Part shown: positions 51,523-59,958 of the stretch, piece after piece
Layout: each line of letters begins with the position of its first letter
How positions within the stretch are numbered: position 1 is the stretch's first letter
Assembly (NCBI GenBank): GCA_910586205.1
Contig: CAJUGD010000022.1
Coordinates: 1-64,000 of the forward strand
Direction: 5' to 3'
DNA: 64,000 bases
Source of the DNA: an uncultured Lachnospiraceae bacterium
GTDB taxonomy: Bacteria > Bacillota > Clostridia > Lachnospirales > Lachnospiraceae
Translations under genes and position numbers: made by a program
Notes under the pieces: generated by a model
What the model was told of the DNA's origin: nothing
Databases searched by the model: none
The model's input: the letters and a program-made list of their open reading frames with translations, nothing else

Positions 51523-52152
51523 ATGGACAACGTAACTTTTATCACTCATCCCCTTATCCAGCACAAGATCTCCATCCTTCGGGACAAAAAAACCGGAACC
51601 AATGAATTTCGTTCTCTGATAGAAGAAATTGCCATGCTTATGGGCTATGAGGCCCTTCGAGACCTTCCCGTTGAAGATGTTCAGGTCGAAACACCCATCG
51701 AGACCTGCATGACCCCCATGATTTCCGGCAAAAAGCTGGCTGTGGTTCCCATTCTCCGAGCCGGCTTAGGCATGGTCAACGGCATCCTTGCCCTGGTTCC
51801 CAGCGCCAAGGTAGGCCATATCGGGCTGTATCGGGATGAAGAAACCCATGAGCCACACGAATACTACTGCAAGCTTCCCACCCCTATTGAGCTGCGGACC
51901 ATTGTGGTTACAGACCCCATGCTTGCAACCGGAGGGTCGGCTGTGGCAGCGGTAGATTTTATCAAGCAGCACGGCGGCCGCCACATCAAATTCATGTCCA
52001 TTATCGCTGCTCCTGAAGGCGTAAAACGGCTGCAGGAGGCACACCCTGATATTCAGCTTTACATCGGTCACTTAGATCGCTGCCTCAACGAAAACGCTTA
52101 CATCTGCCCCGGCTTAGGCGATGCCGGAGACCGCATTTTCGGCACCAGATAA
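51523..52152 (+). CDS. upp: Uracil phosphoribosyltransferase
   Basis: 209 residues, the normal length. The PRPP-binding motif reads TDPMLATGGSAVAAVDFIK, and the uracil-binding C-terminal segment contains YICPGLGDAGDRIFGT. It converts uracil and PRPP to UMP, using uracil imported by permeases such as the uraA product in this window. GAAAGGA precedes the ATG. A strong terminator follows. Confidence 0.98.
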   Translation: MDNVTFITHPLIQHKISILRDKKTGTNEFRSLIEEIAMLMGYEALRDLPVEDVQVETPIETCMTPMISGKKLAVVPILRAGLGMVNGILALVPSAKVGHIGLYRDEETHEPHEYYCKLPTPIELRTIVVTDPMLATGGSAVAAVDFIKQHGGRHIKFMSIIAAPEGVKRLQEAHPDIQLYIGHLDRCLNENAYICPGLGDAGDRIFGTR

Positions 52153-52239
52153 TCAAGCGTTATCCTTGAACCGAAAACAACGGATTCTGCCTGATGTATG
52201 AAACATTCCTGTACCGCATCAGGAAACAAAGACCATAAA

Positions 52240-52285
52240 AATCCCGGCAAGACACATTCCATCATGCACCTTGCCGGGATTTTCC
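52240..52285. terminator. Bidirectional terminator after upp
   Basis: AATCCCGGCAAG (52240-52251) and CTTGCCGGGATT (52270-52281) form a perfect 12-pair stem followed by TTTCC. Upstream A residues let it work for the convergent gene ending at 52324. Confidence 0.88.
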
Positions 52286-52323
52286 TTTGCCCAAAAGATC
52301 CGTTTCCCCCTCTCAGGAAATCC

Positions 52324-52995
52324 TTATTCCTTCTTTGCCACTTCCCCTTGCTTTTTATAAATCGATCCTCCGTCCACGCATCCCCGCACGCTGGACAAGG
52401 GATAAATATTGGAATTTCTCCCAATCACTGTCCCGGGATTCAGCACAGAGCCGCAGCCCACCTCCACGTTGTCCCCAATCATGGCACCAAACTTCTTCAT
52501 CCCGGTCTCGATATCCCCGTCCTCCCCGTGAACCTTTACCAAATCCTTATCCGATTTCACATTGGAAGTAATGGAACCGGCCCCCATATGAGCCTTATGT
52601 CCCAGAATCGAATCACCCACATAATTATAATGAGGCACCTGTACCTGATCAAACAAAATCACATTTTTAAGCTCCGTAGAATTGCCTACCACAGCGCCGG
52701 CTCCCACAATCACCTTTCCCCGAATATAGGCACAATGCCGGATCTCTGCTGCCGGTCCAATGATCACCGGGCCGATAATCCCTGCTGTGGGCGCAATCTT
52801 TGCCGTCTTGTGAATCCACATTCCATCCATGGGGCTGTTATATTCCTTCTTCGGAAGCTTCTCTCCTAACTCTCTGATAAATTCCCCGATGTAAGGCAGA
52901 GCCTCCCAGGGATATTCATACTTTTCCAAAAGCTCTTTTGCCATGGTGTGATCCAAGCTGTACAGCTTCTCAATCTTCATATCATTTTTCTTCAT
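52324..52995 (-). CDS. Left-handed beta-helix (GlmU C-domain-like) protein
   Basis: 223 residues. An N-terminal helical part (about 1-55) leads into hexapeptide repeats (about 60-205; for example AAEIRHCAYIRGKVIVGAGA and NVEVGCGSVLNPGTVIGRNS), forming a left-handed beta-helix like the acetyltransferase half of GlmU. No nucleotidyltransferase domain is present, so the label UDP-N-acetylglucosamine pyrophosphorylase used for relatives is probably wrong in part. It may be a sugar acyltransferase. It begins 26 bases after topB. Confidence 0.75.
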   Translation of the reverse strand: MKKNDMKIEKLYSLDHTMAKELLEKYEYPWEALPYIGEFIRELGEKLPKKEYNSPMDGMWIHKTAKIAPTAGIIGPVIIGPAAEIRHCAYIRGKVIVGAGAVVGNSTELKNVILFDQVQVPHYNYVGDSILGHKAHMGAGSITSNVKSDKDLVKVHGEDGDIETGMKKFGAMIGDNVEVGCGSVLNPGTVIGRNSNIYPLSSVRGCVDGGSIYKKQGEVAKKE

Positions 52996-53021
52996 AAAAT
53001 AAAACCTTCCTTTCCTTAATC

Positions 53022-55070
53022 TTATGATTTCCCCTTATAATTCTTCCCCGTTTTCTCAAAACATTCCTGAAGCTGTTCCTGATTGTCAAGCTTTAACACC
53101 CCATGGGTACGCCCTGCCACAAAATGCTCCAGCTTCTCCATGTACTCCCTGGGAGTAATGGTCCCTTCCGCCACATAGGTCAGCCCCTTTTCCCAGCTTG
53201 CTGTCAGCTCCGGATTCAAAAGCTGGCGGATCGATCCGTTTACCACATCAAAAATCAGCTCTCCAAGAAGAGTGGGCGTAATAATCTGAGTTTTGCCGTT
53301 TAAGGCCAAATACTGAATATTCACCAGCTTCTTTAAAATCTCTGCCCGTGTGGCGCTGGTCCCGATTCCGCTTCCCTTTATCTGAGCCCGCAGCTCCTCA
53401 TCTTCAATGAGCTGTCCGGCATTTTCCATAGCCAAAATCATAGATCCGGAAGAATAACGCTTAGGCGGAGATGTCTCCCCTTCCTTAATGACAAACCCAG
53501 AAACCGGAAGCACACTTCCCTTCTTCAAGGTATCCAGCATGGCAATAAATGCCGGATTCTCCTGATTTTTCCGGTTCAGCTCCGACTCTTCCTTTTCCGA
53601 ACTATCCTTCTTCAAATCTTCTTTCTCGGAATCCGCTTTTTGCATTCCAGACCGCGGCACACCCGCTATCTTTAAATATCCCTGCTCCTTCAGCACCCGA
53701 AAGCTGGCGAAAAAATGCTCCCGTTCCATCTCCAGCTCCAGGATATATCGCTGATACACTGCAGCCGGATAAAAAATGCTTAAAAACCGCCTGACAATCT
53801 TCTCATACACCTTCAAAGCCAAAGGCGGCAGGCCTCTCATAGCGTGAAGCCCCTGCCCTGTAGGAATAATCGCATAATGGTCCGTGATCTGTTTGTCATT
53901 CACATATCGGGTCTTACTGATATTTTTATAGGAACCTTGTGTCAATATCTCCGCAGCATAGGTCTGCACCGGCCCATAGTTTTTCAGCCCTCCGATATTT
54001 TTATAGATTTCTTTTGCCACTGCTGTGGATAATACTCTGGCATCTGTACGAGGGTAGGTGACAAGCTTTTTTTCGTACAAATCCTGTACAATCCTAAGCG
54101 TCTCATCCGGACTGATTTTAAAAGACTTGGAACAGTCATTCTGCAGCTCTGCCAGATTGTAAAGAAGGGGCGGGTTCTTCGTCTCCCTTTTCTTCTCCAT
54201 CTTGATTAAGACCCCGGTCATGGGTTCCTTTTTCTGCAGGGCTTTGATCAATTCTTCTGCATATCGTTTCTCTTTAAAACCATTTTCCTTGTACAGATAA
54301 GGTGACTGAAAATAGCGGGATCCCTCCACACTGCGCCACTCTCCGTCAAAGTTCATATCGTCAGACTGAAAATTGCCGATAACCCGGTAGAAAGGCGTTT
54401 TGACAAAATCGCGGATCTCCCGTTCCCGACGGACAACCATGCCGAGCACACAGGTCATCACCCTTCCCACAGACAGCACAGTCCGCTCTGTCTTCATATA
54501 CCGGGAAATATACGGCCCGTATTTTAAGGTCAAAAGTCGGGAAAAATTAATCCCCATCAGATAGTCTTCCCTTGCCCTAAGATAAGCAGATGCCGCTAAA
54601 TTGTCATAATCCTTCCAGTCCTTTGCATTCTGAATCCCCCGCAGAATCTCCTCCTCTGTCTGGGAATCAATCCAAACCCGCTTATGACTTTTTCCGGTAA
54701 CACCAGACATCTGGGCCACCAGACGGTAAATATATTCTCCTTCTCTCCCTGAGTCTGTACAGATATAGATAACCTCCACATCCTCCCGGTTTAAAAGAGT
54801 CTTTACGATCTGAAACTGCTTTGACACATTTTCGATTACCTGATACTTAAATTCCTTCGGCAGAAAGGGAAGGGTATGCAGGCTCCACCGCTTATATACC
54901 GGATTATATGCCTCCGGATAACTCATTGTAATTAGATGTCCCACACACCATGTCACAATTTCTTTTTCTGATTCAATATAACCATCCGCCCTTCTGCCTG
55001 CAATCTTCAGCGCTGCCGCAAACTGCTGGGCCACACTGGGCTTTTCGGCTATGTATAATGATTTTCCCAT
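53022..55070 (-). CDS. topB: DNA topoisomerase III (TopB-like, type IA)
   Basis: 682 residues. The Toprim domain starts SLYIAEKPSVAQQFAAAL with DSGREGEYIYR further on. The catalytic tyrosine is in KLVTYPRTDARVLST. It is shorter than cellular TopA and lacks C-terminal zinc fingers, as in TopB. It relaxes or decatenates DNA. A Glu/Lys/Ser-rich insert (about residues 475-505) interrupts the body. It is three bases after xerD, clearly one transcript. Confidence 0.94.
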   Translation of the reverse strand: MGKSLYIAEKPSVAQQFAAALKIAGRRADGYIESEKEIVTWCVGHLITMSYPEAYNPVYKRWSLHTLPFLPKEFKYQVIENVSKQFQIVKTLLNREDVEVIYICTDSGREGEYIYRLVAQMSGVTGKSHKRVWIDSQTEEEILRGIQNAKDWKDYDNLAASAYLRAREDYLMGINFSRLLTLKYGPYISRYMKTERTVLSVGRVMTCVLGMVVRREREIRDFVKTPFYRVIGNFQSDDMNFDGEWRSVEGSRYFQSPYLYKENGFKEKRYAEELIKALQKKEPMTGVLIKMEKKRETKNPPLLYNLAELQNDCSKSFKISPDETLRIVQDLYEKKLVTYPRTDARVLSTAVAKEIYKNIGGLKNYGPVQTYAAEILTQGSYKNISKTRYVNDKQITDHYAIIPTGQGLHAMRGLPPLALKVYEKIVRRFLSIFYPAAVYQRYILELEMEREHFFASFRVLKEQGYLKIAGVPRSGMQKADSEKEDLKKDSSEKEESELNRKNQENPAFIAMLDTLKKGSVLPVSGFVIKEGETSPPKRYSSGSMILAMENAGQLIEDEELRAQIKGSGIGTSATRAEILKKLVNIQYLALNGKTQIITPTLLGELIFDVVNGSIRQLLNPELTASWEKGLTYVAEGTITPREYMEKLEHFVAGRTHGVLKLDNQEQLQECFEKTGKNYKGKS

Positions 55071-55073
55071 GTA

Positions 55074-55961
55074 TTATTCCCTTGGATGCGCTCCGGAATA
55101 TGCCACGCGCAGCGCTTCATTTTTCATGCATTCTATATATACCTGAGTCGTGGCAAGATCCGCATGGCCTAACATGGAGCTGACCACATGAAGATCCGCC
55201 CCGCCGTTTATCAGATGCACTGCAAAAGAATGGCGAAGGCTGTGGGGCGTAATCTCTGACACAATTCCCGCCTTCTTTCCATAAATCTTTACAATCTTCC
55301 AAAACCCCTGACGGGACATGGGCTTTCCGCTGCAGTTGGTAAAAAGCCACGGGGAATCCTTTCCCTTCAAAAGCTCCTGACGGGCATCTGCCAAATAACG
55401 GTGAAGGGCGCGGCCCGCTGTCTTTCCAAATGGAACCGTCCTCTCCTTCTGTCCGTCCCTGCAGGTAATAAAGCCAATCTGCTCATTCACATCCTGCATC
55501 TGAAGCCCCACTAACTCTGACACCCGGATTCCGGTGGCATACAAAAGCTCTAACATGGCCTTATCCCGAAGCTCCTTAGGCGTCTCTTTGTCAGGCTGAT
55601 TTAAAAAGCGATCCACCTCCTCCACGGTCAGAACCACAGGAGCTTTTTTCTCAACCTTAGGAGGCTTTAAACATTCTGAAGGATCCCTTTTTACCTTTCC
55701 TTCACACACTTCATAATGAAAAAATGCCTTTATGGAAGCAATGACCCGGGAAACCGTGGAAGCTGCCTTCCCCTTTCCTTCCAGATAGAGGATGTAAGAA
55801 TTAAGGCTTGTCTGCGTAACTTTAGCCGGATCATAAATGCCCTGCTCCTTTAAATATTCGGTAAGCTGGAGCAGATCCCGCCTGTAGGAAAGCACCGTAT
55901 TCTTAGATGCCCGTTTAACCATTTCCAAATATTCCATAAATGCCTGAATCTCCTCCAGCAT
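55074..55961 (-). CDS. xerD: Site-specific tyrosine recombinase XerD
   Basis: 295 residues: an N-terminal SAM-like core-binding domain (about 1-95) and a catalytic domain with R146 (TGIRVSEL), H240-x-x-R243 (HSLRHSF), H266 (LGHAD) and nucleophile Y275 (TTQVYIE). It resolves chromosome dimers at dif with XerC. Two good promoters lie upstream, and topB with the beta-helix gene follows. Size, motifs and housekeeping context argue against a phage integrase. Confidence 0.93.
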   Translation of the reverse strand: MLEEIQAFMEYLEMVKRASKNTVLSYRRDLLQLTEYLKEQGIYDPAKVTQTSLNSYILYLEGKGKAASTVSRVIASIKAFFHYEVCEGKVKRDPSECLKPPKVEKKAPVVLTVEEVDRFLNQPDKETPKELRDKAMLELLYATGIRVSELVGLQMQDVNEQIGFITCRDGQKERTVPFGKTAGRALHRYLADARQELLKGKDSPWLFTNCSGKPMSRQGFWKIVKIYGKKAGIVSEITPHSLRHSFAVHLINGGADLHVVSSMLGHADLATTQVYIECMKNEALRVAYSGAHPRE

Positions 55962-55983
55962 CCCCTATCCCCCCTATCGGATT

Positions 55984-56049
55984 ATCTTATTTTTTACCTT
56001 GCTAAAAGTCAAGTGTTCCTATTATATCCTCATTTCCCCTAAAAATCAA
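55984..56049 (-). promoter_or_regulatory. Two tandem sigma-A promoters of xerD-topB
   Basis: Minus strand: P1 TTGATT (56044-56049), 17 bases, TATAAT (56021-56026); P2 TTGACT (56007-56012), 17 bases, TAAGAT (55984-55989). Both are upstream of the xerD start at 55961. Confidence 0.65.
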
Positions 56050-56061
56050 ATACAATTTTCC

Positions 56062-56607
56062 TTATCCGCAAAACGAAAACAGTGAAAGCAGCCTGGCATT
56101 CACATGTACTTCCATCAATATCCCAAACAGCAAAAGCGCTGTCACAGCCCCCCAAAACCTGCGCCTGCGGGCTTCATACCCAGACAGACATTTGATCAGG
56201 AGAATCCCCCACGCCGCCCCATAAAAAATCTGATGAGGAAAAATTGATACCAAAAACACAAACAACCCCAAGACTCCCTGCTGCCATGTCATAAGCACCA
56301 GAGAAAGCCCTGCTCCGCAGCCTGCCCATACCAAAAGCAGAGGAACCGTCAGCCGATGAATACGGCTCCGACACAAAAACTCAATCACTGCTGTCTGCGC
56401 CACCCGGATCAGCAAAATCCTGCACACACTTTTCCAGTCGCCGTTTGCCGTATCCTGCCATCCCTGCTGCAGATATTGGTATAAAAGCCGGTAATCCACC
56501 AGACCAGAGGCAAACACCCTGTTGGCCCCTATGGTGGCTGCCGTTATGCCAATGCCTATCCACAAAAGCAGATACATTCCCTGATTTTTTCTTCTCACGC
56601 CTGTCAC
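56062..56607 (-). CDS. spoIIM: Stage II sporulation protein M (SpoIIM)
   Basis: 181 residues with about five hydrophobic helices, including MYLLLWIGIGITAATIGANR at the N-terminus and GLFVFLVSIFPHQIFYGAAW centrally, the most conserved SpoIIM stretch. It is a membrane subunit of the DMP machine that drives engulfment during sporulation. Its gene lies between a NUDIX gene and xerD, a familiar order in clostridia. It is slightly shorter than the Bacillus protein. Confidence 0.82.
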   Translation of the reverse strand: MTGVRRKNQGMYLLLWIGIGITAATIGANRVFASGLVDYRLLYQYLQQGWQDTANGDWKSVCRILLIRVAQTAVIEFLCRSRIHRLTVPLLLVWAGCGAGLSLVLMTWQQGVLGLFVFLVSIFPHQIFYGAAWGILLIKCLSGYEARRRRFWGAVTALLLFGILMEVHVNARLLSLFSFCG

Positions 56608-56711
56608 CGTCTTGCCGCCGTTTTTTCCAGTTTACGCAGCAGCAGGCAATCCTATGACTTGTTCGCAAGAACTTGCCGTCGCGGCAGGTATTTCCGGTTC
56701 CAGTCAATAAA

Positions 56712-57287
56712 TCACCGCAGATATTTCCGGGCATAGGCAAGAATGGCTGCCGTCGTCTTGGCATCCGTCATTTTTCCGGAATAGATCATCTCCTCTAAAT
56801 CTTCCACGGTCCATTCCTCCACATAGATCACCTCATCCTCATCCAAGTGTTGGTGGGATGGGATCAGATTCCTGGCCACATAAATATCAATAAACTCATC
56901 ACAAAACGCTACCGTGGTATTCATGCTCATCAGATATTCCAGCTTTTCACAGCGAAATCCTGTCTCCTCCTCCAGCTCCCGGTATGCACAATTAATCGTA
57001 GGCTCATTTGGGTCATCCCGCTTTCCTGCCGGAATCTCTAAAGTCTCCCGGTTCAGCGCATTGCGGAACTGACGCACCATAAGGATCTTTCCCTCATCCG
57101 TTACCGGAATCACAGCCGCTGCCCCGTCATGATGAATAAAGTCCCAATGAGCCTCATGCCCATTAGCAATCACCGTATCCTCATAGATCTTTAAAATCGT
57201 TCCCGTATACTTTAACTGACGATCCAAGCGGACCACCGGATCAATCACTGGTTTCTTCATTCCATCCCTATTCTCATTCTGTTCCAT
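56712..57287 (-). CDS. NUDIX hydrolase, ADP-ribose pyrophosphatase type
   Basis: 191 residues from the ATG at 57287, five bases after GGAGG. The Nudix box reads G-KRDDPN-E-PTINCAY-RELEEETGF, with one residue more than the classical G-x5-E spacing. The upstream EIPAG is typical of ADP-ribose pyrophosphatases. It likely hydrolyses ADP-ribose to AMP and ribose 5-phosphate. It lies between proC and spoIIM on the same strand. Confidence 0.9.
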   Translation of the reverse strand: MEQNENRDGMKKPVIDPVVRLDRQLKYTGTILKIYEDTVIANGHEAHWDFIHHDGAAAVIPVTDEGKILMVRQFRNALNRETLEIPAGKRDDPNEPTINCAYRELEEETGFRCEKLEYLMSMNTTVAFCDEFIDIYVARNLIPSHQHLDEDEVIYVEEWTVEDLEEMIYSGKMTDAKTTAAILAYARKYLR

Positions 57288-57357
57288 AATTTCCTCCATT
57301 CTGTGCATGTTTTACAGTATTGCATGCCCCACTGTCACCCTTTTTCCTGGCAGTGTA

Positions 57358-58164
57358 TTACCGAATATTTCCGCATTTTTCAAAACAGGCATCGCAGCCC
57401 TTCATCACCGCATTCCGAAGCCCATATTCCTCCAAGGCCCCCACTGCTGCAATAGTAGTCCCTCCGGGCGAACATACCTGATCTTTTAAGCGCCCCGGAT
57501 GCTCCCCGGTCTCCATTAACATTTTTGCGCTTCCCAGCACAGCCTGCGCTGCCATCTCGTAGGCCAAAGACCTGGAAAGCCCATACTTTACACCGCTGTC
57601 TGCCAGTGCCTCCAGAAACAGATATACATAGGCAGGGGAGCTGCCACTGACACACACCACCGCATTGATCAGCCGTTCCTCAATAAGAGCCATCTTTCCA
57701 AACGATTCAAAGAAACGCCGGATTGTCTCCCTTTCTTCTTCCGAAAACAAGGCTTCCTCATAGCAGACTCCGCTCATGCCCTCTCCTACCAATGCCGGTG
57801 TATTGGGCATAGCCCGGACCACCCGGCAATGTTCTCCAAAGATTTCTTTTAAGTCTGCAATCGAAATCCCAGGCGCAATCGAAATCAAAATCTGCCTTTC
57901 AAGAATCCCAGGCGCGATCTCCTCTGCTGCCGCCCTAAGCTGCTGGGGCTTTACTGCCAGGATCACATATTCAGAAGAAGCCGCACAGGCACATCCGGTT
58001 TCCATAATCCTTGCTCCTGTTGCTTCTGCCACTTCTTCTGCCCTTTTTTTATCTCTCTCATAAAAGCAAATCTGCTCCGGCTGAAATGTCCGGACCAATC
58101 CCCGCATCATGGCAAATCCCATGTTGCCTGCCCCGATAAATCCAAACTTATAAGATAAATTCAA
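57358..58164 (-). CDS. proC: Pyrroline-5-carboxylate reductase
   Basis: 268 residues. The N-terminal Rossmann motif is FGFIGAGNMGFAMMRG, and the C-terminal signature runs VCSPGGTTIAAVGALEE. It makes proline from pyrroline-5-carboxylate with NAD(P)H. proB and proA are not nearby. It starts 39 bases after the sigma-like gene and is probably in the same transcript. Confidence 0.97.
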   Translation of the reverse strand: MNLSYKFGFIGAGNMGFAMMRGLVRTFQPEQICFYERDKKRAEEVAEATGARIMETGCACAASSEYVILAVKPQQLRAAAEEIAPGILERQILISIAPGISIADLKEIFGEHCRVVRAMPNTPALVGEGMSGVCYEEALFSEEERETIRRFFESFGKMALIEERLINAVVCVSGSSPAYVYLFLEALADSGVKYGLSRSLAYEMAAQAVLGSAKMLMETGEHPGRLKDQVCSPGGTTIAAVGALEEYGLRNAVMKGCDACFEKCGNIR

Positions 58165-58203
58165 TCTTCATCTTCCTCCCTGTCCTTAAAAATTCTTCAA
58201 ATA

Positions 58204-58725
58204 TCAAAACCCGGCGTCCGGACTGACGCTCATGGCATCCAGTGTAACCTTCATAATGTCCTTGATTTCTTCTGCTGTCATCTTCATCTTTTCCGCCAGC
58301 TCCTCCACTGTGGCCTCCCGGCCCAGTTCCTCAGCCATCATCTTGGAAATATCCTTTAACACATTGACCCGCGCCGCAACCTCCTCCTCTGTCTGCTTTT
58401 CCCTCTGCTGTGCCTCAATGGCTGCCTCCAACCGCTCAGCGGCCAATGCTTTTACCTGTTCCCGGAAATCCCCTTCCTCATAAACATCCAATGCCAGCAG
58501 CAGCGCCATATTGGCCTCCTGTACCAGATCCCCTGCCCCTAACCCACGGTTCCGATACCTGCCTGCCAGCTCAATGACAAAATGAAGCATTCCCTCCAGC
58601 AGTCTTTCCCGCGCTCCCCTGTCCCCTGCCTTCACCCGCAGAAGAAGTTCCTGCTCCTCTTTGGGGCTGCAGGCCGGAATCCTTTTTACCTCCTCTAAGT
58701 ACATCTGATAAACATCATCATGCAT
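58204..58725 (-). CDS. Sigma-70-like protein lacking region 4
   Basis: 173 residues from the ATG at 58725 (MHDDVYQMYLEEVKRIP), nine bases after AGGAGG. Region 1.2 (about 1-30) and region 2.1-2.2 (ELAGRYRNRGLGAGDLVQEA) are clear. The part that should bind the -10 box is degenerate. A region-3-like helix set follows (VNVLKDISKMMAEELGREAT), and the protein ends at DAMSVSPDAGF where region 4 would begin. It could bind core RNA polymerase without promoter recognition, acting as a regulator or decoy. The gene is intact, with a good ribosome site. Confidence 0.8.
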   Translation of the reverse strand: MHDDVYQMYLEEVKRIPACSPKEEQELLLRVKAGDRGARERLLEGMLHFVIELAGRYRNRGLGAGDLVQEANMALLLALDVYEEGDFREQVKALAAERLEAAIEAQQREKQTEEEVAARVNVLKDISKMMAEELGREATVEELAEKMKMTAEEIKDIMKVTLDAMSVSPDAGF

Positions 58726-58804
58726 TTTTCTCATACCTCCTTGCATCCATCCAGACTCCCTTAGAGCTTTCTTAAACACTCACTCCTTTGCTCAAAGAAA
58801 ATCC

Positions 58805-59290
58805 TTAATCCTGGGGATAATTCAGCCGTGTCTCGTCAATCGTCAGCAAAGTCTCCTCCAAAAAACGCTTTGCCAGATATTTGGTCATAGGCAGATTCAT
58901 GTCCAGATAATTGCCGCAGTCCCTGGCTGCCGCTCCCGGCACATCCCCCTCAAAATCACGGATAAAGGTAAACATGTCCACCATTAACGGCACAATATCC
59001 TTGGACTGATAATCCCCTGCCAGCAAAAGATAAAACCCTGTCCGACAGCCCATGGGGCCAAAATAGAGCACTTTGTCAGAATAATCCTCTCTGTTGCGCA
59101 GATAAGTAGCGCCCAGATGTTCGAAGGTATGTACCTCCGCAGTATTCATGACCGGCTCAAAATTAGGCCGCGTCATCCGGATATCAAAGGTAGTGACAAC
59201 AGACTCACCAGCCTTGTCCTTACGAGATACATAGACTCCGGGAAGGAGTTTTAAATGATCAATGGTAAAGCTTGTTATTTTTTCCATCAT
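58805..59290 (-). CDS. luxS: S-ribosylhomocysteine lyase LuxS
   Basis: 161 residues. Metal ligands H54 and H58 (HTFEH) and C125 (RDCGNY) are present, as is catalytic C82 in GPMGCRTGFY. It cleaves S-ribosylhomocysteine to homocysteine and the autoinducer-2 precursor. AAGGAG is seven bases before the first of two ATGs. It has its own promoter. Confidence 0.98.
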   Translation of the reverse strand: MMEKITSFTIDHLKLLPGVYVSRKDKAGESVVTTFDIRMTRPNFEPVMNTAEVHTFEHLGATYLRNREDYSDKVLYFGPMGCRTGFYLLLAGDYQSKDIVPLMVDMFTFIRDFEGDVPGAAARDCGNYLDMNLPMTKYLAKRFLEETLLTIDETRLNYPQD

Positions 59291-59346
59291 ACAGTTTCTC
59301 CTTAATTTTCAGTATAATAGGTAATCAAATTAAAATTCTATGGTAC

Positions 59347-59375
59347 ATTATATGGCATTTACTGCACAAATACAA
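59347..59375 (-). promoter_or_regulatory. Sigma-A promoter of luxS
   Basis: Minus-strand TTGTAT (59370-59375), 17-base spacer, TATAAT (59347-59352), about 50 bases before the start codon. Confidence 0.7.
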
Positions 59376-59486
59376 GAAGCAGATTCTCAAATAAAAAACG
59401 CAAAAAAGTTATTATGTATATTTTGTACAATTATAATGTAAATATGTATCTTTTTTTGTCAAAATATAAGAATTTCAAATTCATAG

Positions 59487-59515
59487 TTCACAAAACCAAA
59501 AACTTATGCTATAAT
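59487..59515 (+). promoter_or_regulatory. Promoter of tRNA-Ala
   Basis: TTCACA (59487-59492), 17-base spacer, TATAAT (59510-59515), 18 bases before the tRNA. Confidence 0.7.
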
Positions 59516-59533
59516 GCATTTTGTAATTGACAC

Positions 59534-59606
<73 letters not shown>

Positions 59607-59684
59607 TTTGAAAGTTTGAAATCTTTTGATTTTATAGGTATTTAATTTTGTAAGTTTTCAATGTAAAAAGTAAAACCAGTCAGT

Positions 59685-59723
59685 AAACCAGTCAAATTAT
59701 TTTGATTGGTTTTATTTTATTTT
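59685..59723 (+). terminator. Terminator of the tRNA-Ala transcript
   Basis: AAACCAGTCAAA (59685-59696) pairs with TTTGATTGGTTT (59701-59712), with one G-T pair and a TTAT loop, followed by TATTTTATTTT. Confidence 0.6.
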
Positions 59724-59858
59724 AAATTCTGAAATTAAATTCTGAAATGCCGATGGTAATCTTTTTAGGGCTTGAGCGGATAGAGGGATAACCTTGCCGT
59801 GCAAAGTTCCCCTCCTTCCAAAACACTTTAACTGAATATATTCTATATCATAATACTA

Positions 59859-59913
59859 GGGTCTCAAAATCATGTATGACATGCCTGCATGTCTATACAT
59901 GACTTTGAGACCC
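59859..59913. repeat. 55-bp near-perfect foldback in the AT-rich gap after tRNA-Ala
   Basis: GGGTCTCAAA...GACATGC and GCATGTC...TTTGAGACCC form a stem of about 26 pairs with one mismatch and one bulge. It begins at a CTAG and is without a T tract, so an intrinsic terminator is unlikely. The remaining gap (59724-59858) holds a doubled AAATTCTGAAATT and no gene. Confidence 0.6.
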
Positions 59914-59958
59914 GCAAAACACCGAAAATAACCATTTTATCACAATATTTACCGCTTT

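Noticed and set aside
55074..55961. Tyrosine recombinase as a phage or element integrase
   Set aside because: Length, motifs and neighbours (topB, spoIIM) fit chromosomal XerD; no attachment sites or element genes are nearby.
56381..56764. 127-codon minus-strand frame spanning spoIIM and the NUDIX gene
   Set aside because: Arg/Gly-rich shadow of the real genes without start signals.
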